A DNA stretch of 64,000 bases from Pseudohongiella sp. O18. Its GTDB lineage: Bacteria; Pseudomonadota; Gammaproteobacteria; Pseudomonadales; Pseudohongiellaceae. Under the pieces are notes generated by a model. The model had not been told where the DNA came from and ran no database searches. It saw only the letters and a program-made list of their open reading frames with translations. The DNA is taken from positions 558,001 through 622,000 of the forward strand of contig NZ_JAJSAR010000002.1 of the NCBI RefSeq assembly GCF_021729085.1. The letters run 5' to 3'. The position numbers and the translations under genes are program-made. How positions within the stretch are numbered: position 1 is the stretch's first letter; every line of letters begins with the position of its first letter. Shown here one piece after another: positions 33,188-41,202 of this stretch.

Positions 33188-35725
33188 TTACAGATTGATC
33201 TGTACGCGACCGTAAAGGAATCGTCCGTTCGGGCTGAATGCACCATCAGTCAGGTAGATATTACTGCTGGTAGCACTGAAGTCCACGGGACGTACCCGCT
33301 CTGGCATGGTGTTGAACAGGTTGTCAGCACCAATGATGAAGGTGTAGCGGTTGTCGTAGGTGTAGGCCACTTCGCTGGAGAAGATGGTCTTGTCGCCTAC
33401 CCAGTAGTCACGAGCCGGGTTCGCATTGCTTGGCACACGGAAGTACTCATCGTAGTAGTTCGCCTGCAGCGTGAAACGCCAGTCGTTATAGTTGTGGTTG
33501 GCGCGGAAGTTCAGACGATTCTTGGGAATGCCGTCTTCCAGGTCAGCCACGTTGGCGCGGGTCAGCAAACCAGGTGTGAATTCCTTCAGCTCCTGTGTCT
33601 GATAAGCCCAAGAGGCGTTGAAGCTGGTGGTGCCAGCGTTCTGCCAGTCCATGTCCCAGGACGCAACCACTTCCACACCTTCGTTGGTGGTGGACATGTC
33701 GTTGGTGTAGTAGTTGAACGACACGATGCTGCGCGCACCGGAGATACCGGAATCTTCCAGTTCCTGAGCGATCTGCGGCGTAATGTCGAAGGTCGCGGAG
33801 TTCAGGATACGGTCGTCGATATCGATGCGGTAATAGTCCACAGACAGGTCAACTGGTCCGAGTTCCGCGGTCCAGCCAATACTGAAGTTGGTTGCTTCTT
33901 CTGGTGTCAGCTCGGTACCACCAAAACGCTGGGAGATCGGGTTGGTTGGCGGAATCTGACCCTGTGTAACCGGGATGGAATCAACAACACCGGTAGAGAT
34001 GTTGGAGATGTTGGCCTGGCCGGGCGACGGGGCACGGAAACCGGTGCTCACAGTACTACGGATGTTCATGGTATCTGTCAGACGGTAACGGGCGCTCAAC
34101 TTACCATTGGTGGTGTCACCAAAGGTGTTGTAGAAATCCTCGTAACGGATCGCAGCACCCAGTAACAGGCGCTCAGTCACGTCAATTTCCATATCCACGT
34201 AGAAGGCCCAGTTCTTACGATCCCATGAACCCTGCTGGTCCGGACCAAAACCCTGGAAGCCGTCAGAACCTACACCGAAGCCCTGGTTGGCATATGGTCC
34301 AATGCGGTATGAGTCCTGATCTTCGTTACTTACCTTGAAGATCTCACGGCGCCATTCTGCACCGTAACCGATGTTCAGGTCGGAGTACATGCCAACGTCA
34401 AAACCTTTTACCAGGTCGACGTTAACGGTGTTCTCAATCGTGGTGTAGATACCCGGCTCAAATGAAGTCGGTGAATCCGGACCCATGGACGGGTTGACGG
34501 TGTTGTAGATGAAGTACTTCATCTCGTTAAAGCCGTTGTTGATGCTGACATCGTAACGGGTGCCATCATCCAGCTCGCCGCGGATACCGGCAGCTGCCAT
34601 GGTATCAACGTTTGTGCCACCGAAGTCAGGCGTGTAACCGCCCGGGAACCACTCGGCGAATGAGAAGCAGTTGGGGTTGGCCGCGCTTGCATCACGTGCT
34701 GCCAGCGAGCTGGTCACGCCGGTTTGCGGATTAACGCCGCGTGGAATATTCGGGCAGCCAACGCCGTCGTTGGGGGTCAGATCCGCAAAAAGTTGACGTG
34801 AACCGCTTGTGAATACGCCACCCCGGTTTTCCGGGTTACGGTAGAAGAAACCCAGCTCAACTTCTTTCTCGCCATAACCAGCAAAAGCATACAGTTCCTG
34901 GTTGGCGCTCAACTGGATGCCGGAGTTCATGAAGAAGTTAACCAGCTCGGAGTCGGGCAGACCCTGGCGCTGCACGTTAACGCGTGGAGCGTTGTTGCCG
35001 GCGTCAATCAGCGCCTGCGCGTCACCACGCTGCACGGAACGGTCGCTGCGGCGCTGGTCAGTCAGGTCGAAACTCAGGCTGACGAAGCCGTCCGGGCCGA
35101 GTGGCAGGCCCACGTTACCGGCGTAGTAGTTCAGCATGCCGTCGTCAGTTTCAGTCAGACGACCGTGCTTGGCTTCAAAAGTGGCGCCGTCACGGTTTTC
35201 TTTCAGCAGGAAGTTGATTACGCCGGCGATGGCATCAGAACCGTACTGGGCTGATGCGCCGTCACGCAGCACTTCTACCTGGCGCAGGGCGATCGGTGGA
35301 ATCTGGGCGACGTCCGGGAAGTGGGTTCCCTGACGGCCGAACTGGATTGCTGCAGAGCGATGACGACGTTTGCCGTTAACCAGAACAAGCGTATCGTCTG
35401 CCGGCAGACCACGCAGTGTCGCCGGGCGTACCAGCGAGTTGGAGTCGTTGATGTCCTGAACGTCTACGTTAAATGTTGGAATCAGGTTGCGCAGCAGATC
35501 ATTCATGTCTGCGGTACCCTGGTCCTGGAAGTCCTGAGCGGAAAACACGTCGATGGGCGCTGCTGATTCAAGGGCAGTACGCGGTGCACCGCGGGAACCG
35601 GTGACCACCACTTCTTCGAGCTCCGGAGCCGCTTCCTGGCCGTATGCCAGCTGAGCGCCAGCAGTCAACGAGCCCAGCAGCACCAGTGACGATGACAGTG
35701 TGCAGAGTTTTAGTGACTTGTTCAT
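33188..35725 (-). CDS. TonB-dependent outer-membrane receptor
   Basis: 845 residues: signal peptide (to about 29, AYGQEA), TonB-box-like ELEEVVVTGSRG, plug domain (about 50-170, with LRGLPADDTLVLVNGKRRH and DGASAQYGSDAIAGVINF), then a 22-strand barrel ending GRFLYGRVQINL. It imports a ligand across the outer membrane using TonB energy. No Fur box is visible upstream, so iron siderophore uptake is not indicated. It lies between the CadC-like regulator and the cytochrome/RidA pair on the same strand, so its substrate may be the amine or amino acid oxidised by that cluster (inference). Confidence 0.93.
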   Translation of the reverse strand: MNKSLKLCTLSSSLVLLGSLTAGAQLAYGQEAAPELEEVVVTGSRGAPRTALESAAPIDVFSAQDFQDQGTADMNDLLRNLIPTFNVDVQDINDSNSLVRPATLRGLPADDTLVLVNGKRRHRSAAIQFGRQGTHFPDVAQIPPIALRQVEVLRDGASAQYGSDAIAGVINFLLKENRDGATFEAKHGRLTETDDGMLNYYAGNVGLPLGPDGFVSLSFDLTDQRRSDRSVQRGDAQALIDAGNNAPRVNVQRQGLPDSELVNFFMNSGIQLSANQELYAFAGYGEKEVELGFFYRNPENRGGVFTSGSRQLFADLTPNDGVGCPNIPRGVNPQTGVTSSLAARDASAANPNCFSFAEWFPGGYTPDFGGTNVDTMAAAGIRGELDDGTRYDVSINNGFNEMKYFIYNTVNPSMGPDSPTSFEPGIYTTIENTVNVDLVKGFDVGMYSDLNIGYGAEWRREIFKVSNEDQDSYRIGPYANQGFGVGSDGFQGFGPDQQGSWDRKNWAFYVDMEIDVTERLLLGAAIRYEDFYNTFGDTTNGKLSARYRLTDTMNIRSTVSTGFRAPSPGQANISNISTGVVDSIPVTQGQIPPTNPISQRFGGTELTPEEATNFSIGWTAELGPVDLSVDYYRIDIDDRILNSATFDITPQIAQELEDSGISGARSIVSFNYYTNDMSTTNEGVEVVASWDMDWQNAGTTSFNASWAYQTQELKEFTPGLLTRANVADLEDGIPKNRLNFRANHNYNDWRFTLQANYYDEYFRVPSNANPARDYWVGDKTIFSSEVAYTYDNRYTFIIGADNLFNTMPERVRPVDFSATSSNIYLTDGAFSPNGRFLYGRVQINL

Positions 35726-35927
35726 TGATATTTCCTTTTATGTAGTAAGTGCGTCTTGTTCGTGAACCGAGTAAGAGCATGCCGGCTGGAGTTGTTATAT
35801 GGTTTTTGACCCAACGGCAGTCTGATTATTAGATCAGCGCATGTGCAAAGTCCTCCCTAAAACCTTCTCAATACCTACTAAAACACTCTCCAGCTCACGT
35901 ATGGCGCGGCTTTTGAGAGATTCTGAC

Positions 35928-38207
35928 TTAGTGGACTCGAGCAGCGTTCAGGGTGGACGCCTGGGTCAGACGCTGGGTCTTGTGATGCTCGTATTCCGCC
36001 CACTGTTGCTCATTCCACAGATTATTTTTCTGCATGAACTGCTGATTCTCATAGGCGTCACGAGATCGGCGGCTAAGAGAAATGCCTGTGATCGATTCCA
36101 TCGCCATTACACCTTCCATCAGCCGGTGTTGCCAGCTGATACCCGCTCCCAGGGATTCAAGCAGATCCTGATAGTCAGATGATGCAAGTACGTGGTCGGG
36201 AAAAAGCTTTTCCGCCGCGTGGGTGACATTGAAGAGACGACGCAGATGAACCGGTTGCAGGTTTTGCCAGTAGGCGACACCGGTGTCGATATCGCCTGCC
36301 ATAAAGGCCAGCACGCCGTTGTTGAAGTAGAAGTCGGGCTCGTCACGCATGGCGCCTAGATAACTGTTGTCATCTGCCCGGATATTGCCTGCCAGAAAGT
36401 TGATCACTGACTCACTGTAGTGTGTCAGGATACCGTCCTGATCGACCTCGCGCTGCTGGGTCAGATAGATCTGTGCCTGTCTGAAGTCCCCCAGCAGTGC
36501 CAGGTTTACAGCCACCGATCCCAGATAGGACACATGGTATGGTCGCTGCTGCAATTCGTTTTTACGCGCGATGACAGCCTCTGAGGGTGTCATCACGTTG
36601 TGCCTGTAGCTCCAGACTTCGTCGGGAGATATCTCAAAGGGGCCAACCTCGGACGCCTGGTCCAGAAACTGGGAGGCCTCGTCGTACATACGAGCCCCAA
36701 TCAGCAGGAGCGCATAGTGCGCCATCGCAAAGCGGGGTGGGTTGCCGGACAGTATCTGTTCGCGTAGCTGCATTTCCTGCTGTACATAGCTGGAGCCTCG
36801 CATCCGTAGTTTGATCGCATGGATGGAGTCCAGTATTTCACTGTCCGGATCTATGCGGGAGATTTCCCGGTGAACGTCCAGCACAACCTGTAGCAGCTCG
36901 TGAATACGTTCTCCTGCGCTGTATACCGCAAGGTTATTGGCGGCTGTGGCCAGGCCGTGGTAGGCATTCAGAAAATCGGGGTCCAGTTCGATAGCATTAC
37001 GGTGGTAGTCCATGGCGCGCTGCCAGTCGGCAGGATTGAACTGGTTATTGTAGAACTCGCCGCGCAGAAATCGTTCATAGGCAAGAGGGTTGGTTGTACC
37101 CCAATCGCGCATCTGCTCACGTTCGCTGTCATTGAGGTATATGCGCAGGGCATCGACCACATTTTCGACAATCTGATCCTGGACAGCGAATATATCGTTC
37201 ATGGGCAGATCGAACTGATCTGAGTATTCGCGCAGCCCATCGCTGGCGCGGACCAGTTGCACGATAACGCGCAGATGACCCTCGGACATCATGACACTGC
37301 CCTGCAGGATGTGATCTGCATTGTATAGCTCCGAGGCATCGTCATAGCGGCCTCCCCGAGACATGGAGGCATTGATCATTTCGGCGCCACGAGGGCGTGA
37401 CAGGATCTGCAGATGTCCAAGTTTTGCCAGTCCATGAATCAGAGATTCACGGATACCTTCGGCCAGGATCTGATTCTCGTCACTGAAATCGCGGCTGGTG
37501 AAAGGCAGTACCGCAAGTCGCACAACGCCGTCAGCTGCTGGCGTCGATTCCGGGCTCTTGATGAGAACAGGGGCTGCTACCACCATGGCAATCAACATCG
37601 CGGCCGCAAAAAATCGTTGCCAGAGCGGGCGATGGTCCAGCCAGCCAAACAGGGCGCCAGACCAGCCACCCGCGGTGGGAGATTCTGTGTGTGTGCTTTG
37701 TGCGGCGTGAATTGATCGCGGGTCAGCGGATGTCCCGCCAACAGACGCGCCCGGGAACCGATTTGCAGTTTGTGGGTCAGAATTATCAGTGCTTGATTCA
37801 TCCTCGGCAACGTGACTGGCCACAGCCGTCACAGGCGCGATCAAAGTATAGCCGCGTTTTGGTATCGTCTTGATATATATGGGCTTATGCGCGTCGTCCT
37901 GTAATGCGCCGCGTAACTCTGCAATGGCTTTGTGGACAGCGTGGTCGGTGGCGATAGGAGAGCGCCAGATACTCTCAAGCATCTGAGTGGGGCTGACTAC
38001 CTGGCCGGCGTTCTCGATGAGCAGGCGCAGAACATCCATGCTGCGTGGCGTAACTTTGTTCTCGATGAGTTCGCCAGCTGGGTTATGCTGGCCTTGAGCG
38101 GTGCCGGAGGTGTTTTTCGAGACAGTGCAGGCGCCCGGCGACACTTCCCAGTCACCGACCTTTACGAGTTGATAGTCCTGCATTTTTATCGTTGTTTTAT
38201 CGGCCAT
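35928..38207 (-). CDS. CadC-like membrane-bound transcription regulator with TPR sensor
   Basis: 759 residues from the ATG at 38207; an upstream ATG at 38264 has no ribosome-binding site or family support. An OmpR-type winged helix (about 10-120, with VTPRSMDVLRLLIENAGQVVS and IKTIPKRGYTL) is followed by one membrane helix (near 195-215). Then comes a FlgO/TolB-like domain (VRLAVLPFTSRDF..., about 225-330) and periplasmic TPR repeats (about 370-700). Such one-component regulators sense periplasmic signals and bind DNA from the membrane. Divergent from the flavin amine oxidase and upstream of the TonB receptor, so it likely controls both. Confidence 0.88.
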   Translation of the reverse strand: MADKTTIKMQDYQLVKVGDWEVSPGACTVSKNTSGTAQGQHNPAGELIENKVTPRSMDVLRLLIENAGQVVSPTQMLESIWRSPIATDHAVHKAIAELRGALQDDAHKPIYIKTIPKRGYTLIAPVTAVASHVAEDESSTDNSDPQTANRFPGASVGGTSADPRSIHAAQSTHTESPTAGGWSGALFGWLDHRPLWQRFFAAAMLIAMVVAAPVLIKSPESTPAADGVVRLAVLPFTSRDFSDENQILAEGIRESLIHGLAKLGHLQILSRPRGAEMINASMSRGGRYDDASELYNADHILQGSVMMSEGHLRVIVQLVRASDGLREYSDQFDLPMNDIFAVQDQIVENVVDALRIYLNDSEREQMRDWGTTNPLAYERFLRGEFYNNQFNPADWQRAMDYHRNAIELDPDFLNAYHGLATAANNLAVYSAGERIHELLQVVLDVHREISRIDPDSEILDSIHAIKLRMRGSSYVQQEMQLREQILSGNPPRFAMAHYALLLIGARMYDEASQFLDQASEVGPFEISPDEVWSYRHNVMTPSEAVIARKNELQQRPYHVSYLGSVAVNLALLGDFRQAQIYLTQQREVDQDGILTHYSESVINFLAGNIRADDNSYLGAMRDEPDFYFNNGVLAFMAGDIDTGVAYWQNLQPVHLRRLFNVTHAAEKLFPDHVLASSDYQDLLESLGAGISWQHRLMEGVMAMESITGISLSRRSRDAYENQQFMQKNNLWNEQQWAEYEHHKTQRLTQASTLNAARVH

Positions 38208-38677
38208 AGGCAATCTTTCTTGTATCCATCTATGCAAACAAAAACGGCACCGAACGTCAAGCATTTACGTGCACATGTTGCGTTATATCAAGGCTTACCC
38301 TGACAGCGTAGTGACTATGGTCATGGCTGTGCCGAGAGGCAGGCGCTGAATATCTCCAGCGCCTGACGATGCAAGATTGAGGCCACGCATTGATGATGCC
38401 ACATTGCACACGGGAGTTCTGATCGTCCCGCGTGTGGCGCGGACTCAAGCCGCCAGCATTTGGTGCCGATAGCAAGGTAGCGCACTAAAACAGGGCGTTT
38501 CGCTTGGGCCTGGAATGTTGCCAGGGTGAACCGGGTAGGTTTTTGGTATGTTTCGGGCAGGACTTTTTGCTGTGGCATGCGCATAATGGTGTCACCGATG
38601 ATCAGCCAATGGTGCATAGACGCCAGCCCGGCCACTCGGCCAAGAAGTAGAAGTATGGACTGCAGAGGATATCGCAA
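38208..38677. other. Divergent intergenic region with two hairpins
   Basis: A 470-base gap between the CadC-like regulator and the flavin oxidase. It holds two stable dyads: CAGGCGCTG (38340-38348)/CAGCGCCTG (38357-38365) and CACACGGGA (38406-38414)/TCCCGCGTGTG (38425-38435, with a 2-base bulge). Neither has a T run. An open frame of 118 codons on the minus strand here shows no protein-like composition. The hairpins may be regulatory or part of a leader; I see no clear promoter hexamers. Confidence 0.4.
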
Positions 38678-40249
38678 GTGTCAAAACCCGTAACGCGTCG
38701 TGAATTTCTGAATCTAATTGCCGCCACTGGCGGTGTCGCTGCCGTACTCGGCGTAGGCGGAGCGCTGGGTCTGATTCCCGCCAGCACCTCGGCCAGTGTG
38801 CCGAACCTGATGCCACTGAACGGACAGAGCAAGCGGGTTGTTGTACTGGGTGGAGGTATCTCCGGCCTGACGACGGCCTACGAACTTGGCAAAGCAGGTT
38901 ATGACTGCACCGTGCTGGAGGCATCCCACCGCTGCGGTGGACGAGTCATGACAGTTCGCCACGGAGACCTGATCGACGAGATCGGCAACCCCCAGATCTG
39001 TAATTTTGATGATGAGCCGCATCTTTACTTCAACTGCGGTGCTGCCCGAATTCCCAGTTCACACAAAAATGTACTGAACTACTGCAAGGAACTCGGAGTT
39101 GAGCTGGAAATGTTCATCAACGAGAACAAAAACGCGCTGGTGCATGATCCCGACCTGAATGGCGGCAAGCCCATGCGCAATATCGATATCAGCACCAACC
39201 TGAAAGGCTTCATGGCCGAGATGATGTTCAAGGGCTTTAATGCCGCAGAACTCGACCAGCCCTTTACGGATGAGGAAGCCAGCAAGGTCGTAACGCTGAT
39301 TCGTCAGTTTGGCGACCTGGACCAGGACGGACGCTACACCGGCAGTCTGCGCAGTGGCTATGCCTCTGGTGGGTTTATATCCGACCCGGTGCAGGAAGAA
39401 ATGATTCAGATCCGTGACCTGCTGAAAGCCGATACCGGCCTGCTGCGTTCCGTGCTGCTCGAAAACGAAGGCGAGACAGCCCCGATGCTGATGCAGCCGG
39501 TTCATGGCATGGACAATATCATCAAAGGCTTCCTGCGCAAGCTTGAGGGCAAAGTGCAGTACCACGCCATGGTCATGGCTGTGCATGATCATGGCGACAG
39601 CATTGATGTGACCTATGACCAGAATGGCGAACGCCACACTATCACTGCTGATTACGTCTTTAACTGTATCCCTGCACACCTGATGGTTGGTATTGAAAAT
39701 AACTTCCCTGAAGAATATCGCGAAGCGATGAAACAGATCCGTCGCGGTGTTGCTTATAAAGGTGCCTTCCAGATGAAGCAGCGCTTCTGGGAAGATGAAG
39801 AGATTTATGGCGGGATCACCTGGACCAATCAACCGATTCGGCAAATCTGGTATCCCTTCCACGGGCTGCTCAAGCAGAAGGGCGTGATGCTCGCTGCCTA
39901 TGACTACGGCGGTGGTGATCGCTGGCAGCGTCTGACACAGGAAGAGAGAATTGAAGAGATGCTGTCTCAGGGTGAAAAGATTCACCCGCAGTATCGCGAG
40001 ATGGCCGAGCACGGTATCACCATCGCCTGGCACCGCATGAATCATATGCTGGGCTGTTCTGCGCGTTGGGGCAGCATGACACCCGAACGGGAAGTGCAGT
40101 ATTCACTGCTGCAGCAACCTGCCGGGCGTCACTACATGATCGGAGATCAAATCAGTCGTAAGTCGGCCTGGATGGAAAGTGCGATTCAATCTGCACACTG
40201 GGCAATGGCACACCTGGATCAACGCGTGCGGTCGGAAGCCGCCGCTTGA
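38678..40249 (+). CDS. Tat-exported flavin amine oxidase, L-amino-acid-oxidase-like
   Basis: 523 residues, GTG start with AGAGGAT about 8 bases upstream. The Tat signal TRREFL (6-11) precedes a hydrophobic stretch to about 40, so it is folded with FAD before export. The FAD site is VVVLGGGISGL (54-64), Glu81 and GGRV (87-90). The segment GAARIPSSHKNVLNYCKELG resembles the substrate-side motif of L-amino-acid oxidases, and the C-terminus has the FAD-binding end IGDQISRKSAWMESAI. It should oxidise an amine or amino acid to an imine in the periplasm. The secreted RidA and cytochrome nearby fit downstream steps. Electron acceptor (O2 or cytochrome) unknown. Confidence 0.87.
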   Translation: MSKPVTRREFLNLIAATGGVAAVLGVGGALGLIPASTSASVPNLMPLNGQSKRVVVLGGGISGLTTAYELGKAGYDCTVLEASHRCGGRVMTVRHGDLIDEIGNPQICNFDDEPHLYFNCGAARIPSSHKNVLNYCKELGVELEMFINENKNALVHDPDLNGGKPMRNIDISTNLKGFMAEMMFKGFNAAELDQPFTDEEASKVVTLIRQFGDLDQDGRYTGSLRSGYASGGFISDPVQEEMIQIRDLLKADTGLLRSVLLENEGETAPMLMQPVHGMDNIIKGFLRKLEGKVQYHAMVMAVHDHGDSIDVTYDQNGERHTITADYVFNCIPAHLMVGIENNFPEEYREAMKQIRRGVAYKGAFQMKQRFWEDEEIYGGITWTNQPIRQIWYPFHGLLKQKGVMLAAYDYGGGDRWQRLTQEERIEEMLSQGEKIHPQYREMAEHGITIAWHRMNHMLGCSARWGSMTPEREVQYSLLQQPAGRHYMIGDQISRKSAWMESAIQSAHWAMAHLDQRVRSEAAA

Positions 40250-40318
40250 TGGCTGGCAGGTCGGGAACCCTGCCAGATCTGTAGTACTTGAAGTTCCTCT
40301 TGATGGGTAGTCTCTTGT

Positions 40319-40356
40319 GGCTGCTCTGGCGTTTGCCGGAGCAGCCTTTCTTTTTT
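40319..40356 (+). terminator. Rho-independent terminator after the flavin oxidase
   Basis: Stem GGCTGCTC-T-GGC (40319-40330) with GCC-G-GAGCAGCC (40335-40346), 4-base loop GTTT, followed by TTTCTTTTTT (40347-40356). It insulates the next gene from the oxidase transcript. Confidence 0.88.
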
Positions 40357-40386
40357 ACGCGCTTGTACAATTGTCGCAATCGTCAT

Positions 40387-40434
40387 TTGATTTAAATCAA
40401 AGCGCTGCCGTGGCGCTTGATTACTATTCCACCT
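40387..40434 (+). promoter_or_regulatory. Class II FNR/ANR-dependent promoter
   Basis: TTGAT-TTAA-ATCAA (40387-40400) is a perfect FNR/ANR box. A -10-like TACTAT lies at 40422-40427, predicting a start near 40434, so the box centre falls at about -41, the canonical class II activator position. It drives the small secreted protein gene at 40556 under low oxygen. Seen directly; regulation itself is inferred. Confidence 0.72.
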
Positions 40435-40555
40435 GCACCCTTTCAACTAAAGCAAAAAGACTGAATAAACAGTCGGGTGCGTCCGCAAATTATTATTTTG
40501 CGAGACCTGACAAGCCATGCAATTTTTATGATCCAACTGAGAGCAGGGGAAAGAC

Positions 40556-40960
40556 ATGATGAAAAATGCAAGCAAGCGCGGCGTGTGGCGAAGTGCAATG
40601 GCCGGAGTGGCTCTGTCCTTGATGGCACCTGTTGCGCTGGCCCAGATCGAAGGTGTTTATGTGTCTGATGCAGGTGATGAGTGTACCTTGACGATAACCG
40701 AGATCAATATCCCGGAGCCCCAGTTTGGCGACGGTTATTATCGTGTCGAGTCACGTGGTAAAGCCGCATGCATGTGGGATGGTGTCGGCATGGGGCAGTC
40801 CACCAATCTTGTCGGTGGTTACGTGACCCTTCCTCCCGTGTTCAATCGTGTCTATATCACGGCCAAATGGTTGTTCGGCCCTACAAGTCCAAAGGTGGAG
40901 ATGGTGCAGACCAATGAGGCCGGTGAAGTATTGATGAGCTCCACGTATACGCGTCAGTGA
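40556..40960 (+). CDS. Small secreted protein of unknown function, FNR-type promoter
   Basis: 134 residues with a clear signal peptide (GVALSLMAPVALAQ, cleavage near 29). The mature part is about 105 residues, beta-rich and compact, with Cys at about 42 and 66 that could form a disulfide (DECTLTI; KAACMWDG), reminiscent of small lipocalin- or immunoglobulin-like periplasmic domains but not recognised. AGGGGAAAG lies before two adjacent ATG codons (40556 and 40559). The oxygen-responsive promoter upstream is the only functional clue. Confidence 0.75.
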   Translation: MMKNASKRGVWRSAMAGVALSLMAPVALAQIEGVYVSDAGDECTLTITEINIPEPQFGDGYYRVESRGKAACMWDGVGMGQSTNLVGGYVTLPPVFNRVYITAKWLFGPTSPKVEMVQTNEAGEVLMSSTYTRQ

Positions 40961-41000
40961 TAGTTGTTATTCATCTGACTGTTTAGAGGGTTGTTCTTTG

Positions 41001-41033
41001 GCGGCTCTGCATCAGGACTGATGCGAGAGCCGC
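41001..41033 (+). terminator. Large hairpin after the small secreted protein
   Basis: GCGGCTCT-GCATCA (41001-41014), loop GGAC, TGATGC-G-AGAGCCGC (41019-41033), a 14-bp stem with one bulged G. It is not followed by a T run, so termination is likely but not certain. Confidence 0.55.
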
Positions 41034-41118
41034 TATTTACTGCATAAAAAATCAAGCTGTTACTGCGAAAGTGAGGTCTGACGCGTTTAAGCGAATCAGG
41101 CGGTTTTGCATGACAAAT

Positions 41119-41130
41119 TGAATCGATTCA
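41119..41130. promoter_or_regulatory. Perfect 12-bp palindrome upstream of acyl-CoA synthetase
   Basis: TGAATCGATTCA, 72 bases before the start codon, in a region otherwise without obvious structure. It could be an operator for a fatty-acid-responsive repressor. A lone 12-mer palindrome is weak evidence. Confidence 0.3.
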
Positions 41131-41202
41131 CAATCTGTTGAACTGCGTATCTGCCTGGTTTAGTCTTGCTATCTCTATATCGTGCCACCAGGAGCAGAAT
41201 AA

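Larger units (their letters stand above)
40250..40555 (+). other. Intergenic region with terminator and FNR-type promoter
   Basis: A 306-base gap. It starts with a dyad CTGGCAGG/CCTGCCAG just after the oxidase stop, then a strong terminator (40319-40356), then an FNR/ANR box with matching -10 (40387-40427) and about 120 bases of leader before the next gene. No further gene is visible. Confidence 0.7.

Noticed and set aside
35726-35927. Fur box for the TonB receptors
   Set aside because: No GATAATGATAATCATTATC-like sequence before either receptor (also checked 49793-50128).
38321-38677. 118-codon minus-strand frame between the regulator and the flavin oxidase
   Set aside because: No ribosome-binding site, low-complexity non-protein-like sequence, runs through the oxidase promoter region.
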